Assembly (NCBI GenBank): GCA_001579985.1
Contig: LRSR01000790.1
Span: 1 to 35,234 of the forward strand
Source of the DNA: Hypsibius dujardini
Taxonomy: Eukaryota; Tardigrada; Eutardigrada; Parachela; Hypsibiidae
DNA length: 35,234 nucleotides
Reading direction: 5' to 3'
Part shown: positions 1 through 10,187 of the stretch, piece by piece
Layout: the number at the start of each line of letters is the position of its first letter
Numbering within the stretch: position 1 is the first letter of the stretch
Notes under the pieces: generated by a model
The model's input: only the letters and a program-made list of their open reading frames with translations
The model's database searches: none
Told to the model about the DNA's origin: nothing
Translations under genes and position numbers: made by a program

Positions 1-427
1 GTTGTGGCCGTTAATAAATTACTGTAACCAAAACCCCACAAACAAGCCAGTGTATTTGCTCGTGTCAACGAATATCTCAATCAATGCACGCGGCATGCGG
101 TAACATTGAGAGCGCCCCCTATGTACCACCGCATACTGGTTTTTATTTATTTTTTAAATGTTAGGAGGCATTTGTATTTTTTTTTCCAATCGAAATATTG
201 AGAACTAAGTTATATGCACACAACAAAATTAAAAAAAGTAGGACATTTCACCTTCCAGAGATGCAAAATTCCCTTGTTAGCGCACAATTCTGAAAACTGT
301 TTTCGCTAGTTATTCTGACACGATGACTGCCTGACAGTGTTATGGCGTCACCTAGCGTAAGCACCTACATTACCATTCGAGTGCTCTTATCACACTCGTC
401 GTCAGACTTCTGCTACGTTCATACTTC
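1..427. other. intergenic, no gene seen
   Basis: AT-rich sequence with T and A homopolymers near 145-235. No convincing open frame or splice pattern was seen. The last ~70 bases probably include the promoter and 5' UTR of the short gene starting at 428, but I see no clear TATA box. Confidence 0.5.
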
Positions 428-877
428 ATGTCAACATTTTTGCATATCCTTCGCTTCCTTATACATTTCGCTTTCATTTCGATTTTCAATTGCTTAGCCA
501 CGGATCCATACTTCAATTTTGCACGCTACTGCCTTATCGAAGACGAAACCTTTGACACACAGTTGCCTGAATCATTCTCCTATATACACTCTCCCATGGG
601 CGACTCAGCGGGTCGTGGGTGCATCACCGATAACTGTAATTCGGAGCGTCTCAATTTAACGCAAGGTGATTACAAGGGATTTCGGACGTACCAAGAGAGC
701 TATGACGCACTAAATGCAGCAACTGCGTCGGCTTTACAAGCGGCTTCCAATGCAGCCGCTGCAAAGGTAAATGCGGCTCTAAGCAGGAAAACTTCAATGC
801 AAGAAGCCCAGGAATCTTTCTTTCAAAATGATCAGAATCAAATCGGAAGCAACTGCTCGAAGTCGTCATTGTTTTAA
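428..877 (+). CDS. short secreted protein, unknown function
   Basis: Single open frame of 149 residues with no recognised domain. Residues 1-24 are a typical signal peptide: a hydrophobic stretch of Leu, Ile and Phe ending in a Cys-Leu-Ala cleavage-like site. The mature part has four cysteines (35, 65, 70, 143), two possible N-glycosylation sites (NLT near 76, NCS at 142) and an alanine-rich, probably helical stretch at about 95-118. An AATAAA signal lies 6 bases after the stop, which supports this as the real 3' end. No intron is needed. The ATG is the first in frame and sits directly before the signal peptide. I infer a small secreted or cuticle/secretory product but cannot name a family. 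Confidence 0.55.
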   Translation: MSTFLHILRFLIHFAFISIFNCLATDPYFNFARYCLIEDETFDTQLPESFSYIHSPMGDSAGRGCITDNCNSERLNLTQGDYKGFRTYQESYDALNAATASALQAASNAAAAKVNAALSRKTSMQEAQESFFQNDQNQIGSNCSKSSLF

Positions 878-882
878 CATGC

Positions 883-888
883 AATAAA
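883..888 (+). promoter_or_regulatory. polyadenylation signal of the short secreted gene
   Basis: AATAAA six bases after the stop codon of the 428-877 frame. It is very close to the stop, which is common in compact genomes. Confidence 0.5.
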
Positions 889-1269
889 GTAATAATCTTA
901 ATCTTACATACTGTATCGTTAGCAAACAGATTTCTTGAACGATTCAACAACGATGCGTCATTGCCTTCTACAAATGGCTTTCGAAAGCGTTTCATTAATA
1001 TCTATGAAAAATGCATAATTTTTAAAAGCAAAACGTACGATATACGGTGTGGGCTCTTACAGTTAGGAAAACAGTTTTTACAAATGTGTGCACATTCGTT
1101 CCTCGACGGCCCAATAACACTTGGCATTTCGAAAATTCGACTAGAGAATTTTGCTTTGCGATATTCAGTATTTCAAAATTTCGCAAAAAAACACCACATA
1201 CATTTTATTATGGGAATGAACCCGGTTTGATAAGCTTCACTAAACATCAAAAACCAGAATGAAGATAAA
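889..1269. other. intergenic, no gene seen
   Basis: Open frames here are short, overlap one another and lack recognisable motifs. No splice structure was found. Confidence 0.4.
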
Positions 1270-1474
1270 AGCAGTGGCGCGCCGAGGGGGGGGGGTGTTT
1301 TGTTGATCTAAAACCCCCCTCGAAAGTCAAAAAAGTGCCCTAAGGGTCCCCCATTAGAGAAAAACACTATGATTGAGAATTGTCATGCAATACTCTCCCC
1401 TTACGTTCTATCGGAAATATTTCGGATAGAATAAAAAACACCCCCTTCAAACCAAAGCTCGGCGCGCCACTGCT
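1270..1474. mobile_element. MITE with 17-bp terminal inverted repeats, hAT-like
   Basis: A 205-bp unit bounded by perfect inverted ends: AGCAGTGGCGCGCCGAG at 1270-1286 and its reverse complement at 1458-1474. The interior is non-coding and has G and C runs beside the ends. CAGTGGCG-type ends resemble those of hAT transposons, but I see no convincing 8-bp target duplication, so the family assignment is tentative. Confidence 0.6.
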
Positions 1475-1891
1475 CACACCATTTCAATTAGTTCTCCCTG
1501 GGTAAGTATCAGATCACTTTCAAACTCGATTTCAACAAATTTAAACTATTCCTGATCTTAAAGTTGAAAAATAAGTGGTCGGGATACTCTGGTTTTTTGT
1601 TGTTGTTGTTGTTTTAAAGAAACTGTCCGCACTTTGCTGGCGGGCTCTTTGTAGTACACTCACACTCCATTACACTGCTATAACTGGCATTCTTCTTATG
1701 AGCCGATTGACAAGCCATCCAGAAACATCGAGGGATAATTAACGCATTACCTTTCGCAGTATGTCTCACTCGCCAACAACAACTTTGCTGTACACTTGGC
1801 CCTCTGTATAATGGTATCACTGCTTGCTTTATTAGGCCTATCACAGTGCTGGTTTTGTACTGGCACCTTAACAGACTGCGGTGCAGGCCAA
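1475..1891. other. intergenic, no gene seen
   Basis: Contains a short TTG run near 1600. A 76-residue minus-strand frame at 1614-1844 has no recognisable family and no supporting splice signals. Confidence 0.35.
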
Positions 1892-2348
1892 GGAGCGGGC
1901 CATTTCTAATCAGTTGGCATTAGCAGACATCTTTTTGGAAAAAAGGCGGAGCTAGGATGAAATGTTATATTTAGATCGAACAGAAAATGTGGGAAGACAA
2001 TTCGAGAAAAGATCCATAGCTTCGGATGCTGGCCTCCTACGCAAATTCCACTAAAACCAATCCAGTTCAAACAAAATTGTGACTGTCCTAGGCCCAGAAA
2101 ATATCGATTTCAGCCTTGTGAAAATGTCATTTTTGCAGGAAAACTCAGGAGTACGTTTCAATAAAGTTCTAGAACTCACAACGTCGAGAGAAACTCATAT
2201 TTCATAAATCCCCATCAATCAAAATATTGATGTACATTCAATGGAAATACAGTGGATGTTTTAAATCCCCGAACAGGATACTATTTCCTGAAAAGGGTTT
2301 TTCTAGTCACGCCAAAAAATATATCTTATGGTTTCCCAGTCGAGAAGG
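1892..2348 (+). repeat. dispersed repeat A, copy 1
   Basis: Closely similar, in the same orientation, to 19857-20341. Both begin GGAGCGGGCCATTTCTA and end near AGTCGAGAA. Long identical stretches alternate with substitutions and small indels. Copy 2 has about 40 extra bases in the middle. No terminal inverted repeat or coding capacity was seen. It is an old, diverged interspersed element of unknown class. Confidence 0.8.
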
Positions 2349-3010
2349 ATTTGTCGGGGATTCTCAGTAGACCTTGGACGTCGCTTCCGCTCACATTTTC
2401 TTGCAGCACCGACATTCTATGTGCATGACAAAGGCAACAAGACAATGGAACAAAAAAAGGTTATATTAGTAGTACACGTACCCTCCCACGCCCCTTTAAT
2501 TTCACACAAGACCTCTATTACTAAATCGCGGTTTTGAATGCATGCATTAATAATCTACGTGCTCGATTTAGACTCGTTAGACTGTTCATAACGCACCAAG
2601 TTATAACCATTTACGTTCACTTAATTGCTCGACTATTTTTGTGTCCGCCCACAGCAAACCTGCAATAAGTACACCGGAAGCTACTGATCAGGTACTTGAC
2701 GGCGCCACCGCCATGGAGTTTGAGATGGTGGAAATGTCTTTCGCCCAAACTACTCATAAGGATTTGCAACTCATACATGCCATTCAAACACGCAACACTT
2801 AATCCGTGTCTTTCATGTTGACTAGCTCGGGAAGAGGGGTCTTTGAGCACAACGCAAAGTCCCGTAGCCGATGAATTCCTAGATGACACCGAAGAAATCA
2901 CTATGGAAGAACTTGAATGTCAGATTTTGGGACAATTGAACACGGAACAGAGTAATTTAAGCTTGTGCACTCAAATAAGAATAAAAGAGGGAGTAATATG
3001 ATAGCGGAAG
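2349..3010 (+). other. possible coding exons, unassigned
   Basis: Two plus-strand stretches look protein-like. The first runs 2655-2802 after an ACAG acceptor and is rich in Glu, Met and Thr. The second starts at 2837 after a GAAGAG acceptor and reads through an acidic stretch with DDTEEITMEELE. They are in different frames, and I could not find a phase-consistent junction, a start or a family. A 94-residue minus-strand frame covers the same bases. This could be the remains of a gene. Confidence 0.15.
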
Positions 3011-3232
3011 GACAGTCGGACAAACGGAGAGACAAACGGACGCAACGGTAAGCACGCAAATAGGCAGACAGAGGGACAGATAGACCGAAAGTAGAACAAT
3101 AGATGATCAGACAGACAGGCAAACAGGCAGTCAGGCAGTCAGGCAGACAGGCAGACAGGCAGATTGATCGATAGATAGATAAACAGACAAACATATAGAT
3201 AGATGGATAGATAGGAAGATAGGCATATAGAA

Positions 3233-3266
<34 letters not shown>

Positions 3267-3302
3267 CAGACAGACAGACAGACAGACAGACAGGCAGGCA
3301 GG

Positions 3303-3344
<42 letters not shown>

Positions 3345-3352
3345 ACCAGACA
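3011..3352. repeat. GACA/GATA microsatellite, impure
   Basis: Tetranucleotide tract of mixed GACA, GGCA, GATA and AACA units. The purest GACA runs are at about 3237-3267 and 3269-3350. Minus-strand frames of alternating Cys-Leu-Ser-Val are translation artefacts of the repeat. Confidence 0.9.
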
Positions 3353-4319
3353 CAGAAAAATAGGACATACACAGACTTAAGGCACACAAACAAGCACAGC
3401 GTTTCGTGAACTCCCACAGACGTCTTGCTTCAGCAGAATTGCACTACTCATAACATCTAGGTCGCTATCGAAGCAGGCTCCACAAGCAACCATGTGTGAA
3501 GCTGTGACTTGAACCTAGTTAGAAGATGTTCGCCTAACACAGACATATCTGTGCTCACCTTCAATGTCGAGCGCCAATCCCGTAGTGCTAGATAAGACGC
3601 GCAATGAGCCAAGGTGACCAATGCCGGTCACAGCTGTTCGCTAACGAATAATGTATGTGTTATAGACGGTTGCCAATGGTGGCACTCATCGTGTTAAAAA
3701 ACGCCAAAGCGGAAGCATCAATAGTTCGACCAAAAGCAAGTCTCGCTCTTGCTGCATCTGTGGAAATCGATCCGGAAGGCTCGTTCCTTGCTCGCTGAAT
3801 GAGATCTATCGTCTTTAAATCTGCACATCGTGTTGCCTAAAGTCCATGACCTCCGCGCAGTGGGAGCAGGAACAAACGGCGGTGGACTACTATCTGCCCG
3901 AAAGCCCTTATTTTGTGATCTGTTCTAGTATTCATAAGAAAAGAATCGTTAGTGGGCCGTGTATGATACGTTTGTTTATCTGCTGTACGTGACATTAAAC
4001 TATCTGTCCGGTTTTGCTTTTTTTCCCGGCCGTTTAATTTTTCGGAATGTGACGTAAAGAACTGTAGTTTCAAATTATTTCTAATCGCATCCAATACGAT
4101 TTTTCTACCATTTCATTCACGGGTAGGCAAGCCGAGAACTGTAGAAATGACATTGATTTGCATGAGAAATGTGTTACATCGTAAGTACAGAAATAATAGG
4201 TAGAGAAGTTTTTAAGCACTTCATTTGTACTTCGTTGCAGACGAGTACAAGTACAGCTTCTTGCTAGATACCCTCTGACAGAACTAGTGTACGTGATCAG
4301 TACTTAGTCACGTTTATGT
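3353..4319. other. intergenic, no gene seen
   Basis: No open frame with recognisable content on either strand and no repeat shared with the rest of the window. Confidence 0.4.
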
Positions 4320-5099
4320 TTAGGGAACGCTCAACAATGACGTCAGCCCCATGTAGGGTAGGGGGATTGTACTTTGATGACGAGCTCTGACGCTAAGGGG
4401 GTGGGGGTCCAGTCGTGGCTGACGTCAGCATATATCTTTTCGATTTTTCGCCATTTTCCAGCTGGAGTTTTTATCCTTTTTGAGCTTTTTGCGGTATTCT
4501 CCATCAATTCAACGGAAAAAATCTCGACGGAAACGATGGCGCTTAAACAGGTAGGGTAGAAGTGCAATGTTGAGTTTGTGGCAAAGTTGTCGAACGCGAC
4601 TTGCCAATGATTATTTTGCGCACAGTGGGCATAGAGGGGAGGGGGTCTGACTAGGGGTTTAGGCTACAACTTCCCCTCCCATTTTGGTTTTTTTGATTTT
4701 AACCGTTATTCCTTATCTTGATAAATTGAAGATTGATTTTTTTAGAATCCTTCAAGTTTCCTTGTCACAAAAAATTGAAACCTTAAATATTAGACGCTGC
4801 CTGCACGAGTGTTAAGCGAAAAAACCAAACGCCCTTTTTCTTCAAGCCTTCAGTTTGGGTCACAGCATTTACTTGACCGATGTCCAAACGTTGGGGTTGT
4901 ATACCAAGAGATTGGTTTCAGTAAAAGATGTGGTTGCAATACTGGATAAGTTTTAACAGATGTAAGGGGGTCGGCTCGAGCTGACGTCAGTGCTTGAAGA
5001 ACAAGGGGTCTAGGAATTTCTGACGAGCTCTGACGGAAGGGCTGGGAGAGTAAGATCGCCTAATATCAGGCGCTGATGTCATTGTTGAACGCTTCCTTA
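4320..5099. mobile_element. non-autonomous DNA transposon, PIF/Harbinger-like
   Basis: Imperfect 25-bp terminal inverted repeats (21 of 25 match) lie at 4323-4347 (GGGAACGCTCAACAATGACG start) and 5072-5096. A TTA triplet directly flanks each side (4320-4322 and 5097-5099), as expected of a 3-bp target duplication. The ~774-bp interior has no transposase frame. TGACGTCA palindromes lie at 4338, 4420 and 4982 and a near-match TGATGTCA at 5074. A 14-mer, GACGAGCTCTGACG, occurs near both ends. PIF/Harbinger elements make TWA duplications, hence the tentative class. Confidence 0.7.
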
Positions 5100-5149
5100 T
5101 GCAAGTCTTTATGCCAGTACATGTACATGCGAATGGTATAAGCTACATG

Positions 5150-5362
5150 TACCTTAGTTTTGATGCAAAGGGACGAGGTACAGAAGTGCATTCCAGTTGT
5201 ATCAAATTTTTATTCGTACCTATTATTATTTGTACCTAGGTACACAAGTACATAGGTACAGCTCTTACAGGTACCCACTGTAGTGCTAGACATATGTACC
5301 GCACTTGTCAGCTTGTACCTAGGTAGCTTGTGTGCCTAGGTACGAAGTACATAGGTACAGAA
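5150..5362. repeat. palindromic GTACCTAGGTAC cluster
   Basis: The palindrome GTACCTAGGTAC and close variants recur around 5230-5260 and 5312-5360. Two ~45-bp stretches repeat the order CCTAGGTAC, then AAGTACATAGGTACAG. The region is dense in GTAC. It could form hairpins or be a decayed satellite. No gene was seen. Confidence 0.6.
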
Positions 5363-6399
5363 TATCTTGTGCAGCTGTTTTAAGCTTGCTGTAAAGCTGG
5401 CCAGTAGTGGCAGGAGCCTCCGGGAATGGAAGGATCGGGCACTGCTGCTTCTCTCGCATTGTAACGCGCCGAGTGATCGTGATAAGTACATTTCCGAGCT
5501 CAGTCGTCATTTTCCGGTAGACGTTGTGGGGAATTGTGGTGTGAAAAGTGAGGCATGCCCACATTGAAATGCAGCATGCGAGAAACGAGTGGCTGATTTG
5601 TCTTGTTTTACCTTGTCTTTGAAAACAGGTGAGATAAACACAAACTTACCTCAGATATGTGTTGGGATAAATTATGCTCGCCGAAAAATCTGTGTTGAAC
5701 CTACATTTACGTGTCAGACGAATCTAATGAATATATTCATGTAGCCGAATCTCTCAACTGCACGACGATTGTCTCCGAATTTTCTGGAATCATTTATAAT
5801 TACTGCCGTAAACTCAACCCCTCCCCTATCTTGGATTCTTGCATTCTAGAGCTGTGGCATATCTTTCATTATGCAATTAACCCCCCCCCCGAAATTGATA
5901 CCGGAGAGGGATCTATGTCGTTTATGTGGTATACTCAAGGGCAACGAGCGAAGCACAACTGCAATTCGTTCAATATACGAGTGGTTTGTCAAGCAAGCTA
6001 TGTGCAAGGAGAAAAAACGGCATAATTTTTATCTCCGCTGGGGTTGCAAGTGATTAGATTTAAGTATTCAGCTTTGACGGTTACAGGTACAAACGTCAAC
6101 AATATTACATAATTGTAGATATAATTTTATGGGGTACTGTAGTGCTATTAAAGGACTCCGCGCACAATGGGTAAAGCTATCGGCCGCCAGAATAGCAGAA
6201 GAAAAAAGCCACCAACCTATAATTCGGACTTACAAATGAAGGACATTAATATACACATAAAATCTGGTAATGGAGGCACTGAGCAAATATAGTGTTGCCA
6301 GCTGTTTCGGCGTTAAAAAACTCATAATGAACTTGACTAATGAACTTGACTGCTCCGAGTGATGGCTTTCATCACTAGGAGTGGGAATTTCCGCTTCAT
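5363..6399. other. intergenic with one weak open frame
   Basis: A plus-strand frame at 5711-6025 (104 residues, several Cys) and an overlapping frame at 5871-6053, separated by a C-run near 5880, do not match anything I know. A 12-bp tandem duplication of ATGAACTTGACT lies near 6325-6350, beyond the stop of the dynamin-like gene. I cannot support a gene here. Confidence 0.3.
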
Positions 6400-9300
6400 T
6401 TAATTTCCAAGTGGTTCAATGGCCAGCTCCTTAACGATGGCAATTGCTTCGTTCAGCTGGTCACGCCGAGCTGTCAGTTCCCGTCGAATCGCAGCAGTGT
6501 CTTCCGACTCTTTGAGCAGCGGCTCGTACACCTCACTAGGCTGGAGTGTGGTCATAAGGATACTTTCAATTTTATCCTGTTGCGTAACGGGGACCAATTC
6601 GCAGATATTAATATTTGCTTTTCCTTAGTAGTCGGAAGGTAAAATCTTCACTGACCTTGACTTCGTTTACGAGAAATCGCACGATGATTTTGGGAACACT
6701 GTCTCTGACGATGTCCCGAATGATATCGAAGTACTCGGTCACCAGAAACATGATTTTTTGGCAGTCCAATTTCTCTTTCCAACCCATCTGATTCTTATCC
6801 TCAGGGTCGCAATTCTGTTAAAGAAAAAAATGTTCACTCAGGACCTCACCCGCACAAAATTACGAGGCTCATAAAACTATACAATACGAAGAAGTGTAGG
6901 CTAATGCCATTCGCTGGATTTATGGTCAGTGTAATCGTATTTATCCCTGGGATTAGATTGACTCACGGATGAATATTTGCCTTCGTTATCATCCACGTCA
7001 TCCTCTTCATCCTCCTCCTCCTCCTCCTCCTCGTCATTATTACCTCCAGGAACAATCTGAACAGCCTCATGTTTGCCTGGTAATTGCAAAACCTCCGCAC
7101 GTGTTCTGGCAGCCCTGAACTCCTTATGTTTGACGTTTATGTAGTCCAGATGCATGAGAACACTATCTTCGACCATTTCGCGAGCTTTGGCTTGTCGTTT
7201 GCCTAAAAACTCGGCGACGGTGTCCGTAATTTTTTCATGTAGGGCGGGATACCTTCGTCGGATATCCTATAAACAATTAACTGGCCGAATTTTGTGAAAA
7301 TATTAATTAATTTAGGTGGCATACCTTGATGCTCATTGCCGCGGCCCGGTCCCGAATAATGAGCATTTCCTTATGAGCCAGGTAGACGCAATTCACACTC
7401 TCGTCCTTCATTCGGAGTATTTCGTTTTTCACAAGAAATTTAAATGCGTCGGTGCTCAGGAACATTTGTGGCTCAATACCCTGCAGTCGACAGGAATGTG
7501 AGTTTCACGTTCGATAGAGGCCTAATTATGTTAAGCGACCTTACACCACAGTTCTGTATCTGTGTCCACACTTGCTGTGCTGAAACGTTGCTCAGTGGAA
7601 CTATTCTATCCAGATTACGCCAATAAGTGTTATTGAAGAGACGCTCCAGACACACACCCCCGGTCAGTTTGTCCGAGCCCTGGTCGACGTTGCCGTCAAT
7701 ACTCTTGACCAGCGCTTTGCTGAACTTATTGATAAATTTGACCAGGAGAGGGAACTGCCAATTCTCATGGTTTGGTCCGTCGTCAGCAGGGAGGTCGTCT
7801 TCCCTCAGCGCAGCCAATTCCTCGTTGCATGCAGCGACCGATACGTCGAGTTCGCGTCTTAATTCAGGTAGGTGGTCCCTGATGTGGGCTCGGAAAACCT
7901 GCGGTTCGCATAACGTGAATAACTGATTGACGAATGAAACGTCATATGCTAATCTTACGCTAGTCAAATGAGAAACAAGTTTGTCTCTGCCGTGGAGTTT
8001 GGAAATCTTTCGGTAAGAAGGCCGTTGCTGAAAAAATGCATCCTCCAGCTCCGCAGCATTCCGTGGTTCTTGTTGGGTTGAACCAGACTCCTCAAAATCC
8101 TGGATAATGATTAGCATTCCCCAAAACTGGACATTATGAGATAGAGCCCCCACTAATGTACAACGTACAGACATGAATCCGTTGGTATGGTTGGTGTGAC
8201 CTGTCTGATTGATGATCCCGAAAACGCGACGCACTTTCAGAATCCGTCCGACCTCCTCACCGTTGAGTCGATTAGTGATGTCGACCTGTCGATCCACCAG
8301 ATCCAGCTTTGTCAGCACACAAAATGTGCGTTTACCTGCAAGTCACATTTCGAAACTTACCAAACTGGTGTAGATGTGGCAGGTCGAAACGTATCGACCT
8401 CATAAGTTCAACGAATCATTATTGACCGTCTCGCTATAACTTAGCCGGCATACCTTCGGGGTCCACCTGCTTCGCGGCGCGCAATGCTTTCGACATGATG
8501 ACATCGCTCCCTGCCTGGTGCACAGCCAAGATTATTGCAGTCGGAATATTAATATAGTGCCTAATCATTCGATTCACGTCGTCCCTCATTTTCTCCGGCA
8601 TGCCCTCGTTAACATTCTACAATGTAAAAAAAAACACGTTCTTTCACAGACATTTTCAAATCCATAATCCAATAAATTCCTAATTCGTTTGCCAGTACCT
8701 CAATCATTCCCGGGAGATCAATTAGCGTTAAATTCGGAACTCGAGGGGATTGTATGTTGACTGTGACGAGGTTCTCCACTATACCCTGTAGGCATCCACG
8801 AGAGGAGCAAAATATTACCGTCAATTGGCAAAATTTAATGCGCTAGGTGTCTCCTAGACCTCAAGAATTCTTACCGTTCGGCCTCCGGTAAGTTCTCGTG
8901 TAGCTTCCTGAATGGCTTGAGCTATGCGTCGGAAATCGAGGAGCCGTTTCGTGTGGGTGACAAGTGCCTCGCGTGCCACTCCACCGAGCATTCCGGTGTC
9001 GTACGAGACGGATATGTGTTCGACTGGGTCGCAGCCTACAAACGAAAATGCTTTTTGTGTGACGATTACTCACACCGGAAGCGGGGTGTCATGCCCCTCG
9101 GCCACAGCAGCTGATACTGAAGGACTGCAACAGTTTGTCTTTTCCACTTGTGAAACATGCGATTTACCACAGGGGGCACTTTCAATTTCAGCGGCAAACG
9201 GGGGGGGGGGCACTTTCTGATTTTACATAAATCTCTGACTGCCGAGGGTTAGTGACCCCCCACCTGCAGTGATTGCTCTCGGGCAGTTTTCAGTTTGTTC

Positions 9301-10187
9301 GCGATACATGACTACACTCCCCCCGGAGAAACTGCTTATTCCTCCTCGAAAAACTCGTTTCGCCACTGCTACACTCGATTGCTACTTTAAGATCCTGGCT
9401 CATTATGGACATCGCCAAGCGGGTTGAGTAAAAATCGGGGAAAAAGAGATCGTTAGAATACTTGAGACAACGTATTACTGTTAAAATTCAGAGAGGAAAT
9501 ATCTGCTGTGTGCTTGGTACTCATCTGCATGCACGTGGGTTGGATGAGATATTTTCTGTTTTTAAGTGAAGAAATAGCGTGGGTTTTTTTTTGTAAATAC
9601 TTTACTCCACTTTACCAATCACTATTGTAGGTATGCGCTCGGAACTAGGATTACTAAATAATACAAATAATGGGCCCAATTGAACTGTTCATCAATAGTT
9701 CTGTTAATATCGTCCAGTTGGTCACTGAATGATCTGTTATTCAAGCCCAAATTGGGTAAAATTTATTGTACACATTTGTACACATGTGGCCCAATCCCTT
9801 GCAGATTTTACACTGGTATTCTGTTAATATCGTTCCGCAAGCATTTGTGGCCACAAATGTAGACATAAATGCACATTACCGTTTTCGGCGTGCGTTGTCC
9901 GCATGAACAGTTTGATTGGAGTTCTCGTCACGCATCCCTCGCCCCTGGGAAGGAAAGGGTGGCCAACGATGCTCTCCAGAACGGAACTCTTGCCATCGCT
10001 CTGTTAAAAAATGGTACGTTACACATGATGATAGTTTTTTTAATTACGCTGCACAGTAGCTGATAACGTTACTCTACAATTTACATACCTGGGCACCAAC
10101 CACTACGATTAGCGGCAACGGTAGATCAGTTCCAATAGATTCTACGATCGATTGGAGTCGGCCAAAGTCGTCGACGTATTTATCCAT
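6400..10187 (-). CDS. dynamin-superfamily large GTPase, Mx-like architecture
   Basis: Twelve exons (10187-10089, 10000-9880, 9035-8875, 8785-8699, 8616-8454, 8335-8169, 8099-7959, 7898-7545, 7480-7325, 7266-6967, 6814-6656, 6576-6400) join in phase to 694 residues. G1 is GAQSDGKS (31-38), switch I is in VTRTP (57-61), G3 is DLPG (150-153) and G4 is TKLD (219-222). Then comes a stalk with YINVKHKEF near 525-533 and a C-terminal GTPase effector domain (about 584-694, with EPLLKESED). There is no pleckstrin or proline-rich domain, so length and layout match Mx rather than classical dynamin. An acidic tract (561-578) sits between stalk and effector domain. Such proteins oligomerise on membranes or other targets and hydrolyse GTP. 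The introns at 8100-8168 and 7899-7958 are 69 and 60 nt and have no stop. It is divergent from the GTPase gene at 11791. The start is inferred from homology. Confidence 0.88.

Noticed and set aside
651-995. Minus-strand frame opposite the short secreted gene
   Set aside because: Shadow of the plus-strand frame, which has a signal peptide and a polyadenylation signal. The minus frame has neither.
2901-3417. Long Cys-Leu-Ser-Val frames on the minus strand
   Set aside because: They are direct translations of the GACA microsatellite. The same artefact occurs at 18574-18849 and 34692-35094.
5711-6053. Possible gene across the C-run near 5880
   Set aside because: Two short frames in different registers with no family match. 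Joining them would need an unproven frameshift.
8609-9220. Plus-strand frames over the GTPase exons of the dynamin-like gene
   Set aside because: Opposite-strand shadows. The minus strand shows G1, G3 and G4 motifs and in-phase splicing.
9195-9372. Second copy of the CAGTGGCG element in intron 2 of the dynamin-like gene
   Set aside because: Only the right end (CGCCACTGCT) and the G- and C-runs resemble it. I could not find a matching left end, so I did not annotate it as an element.
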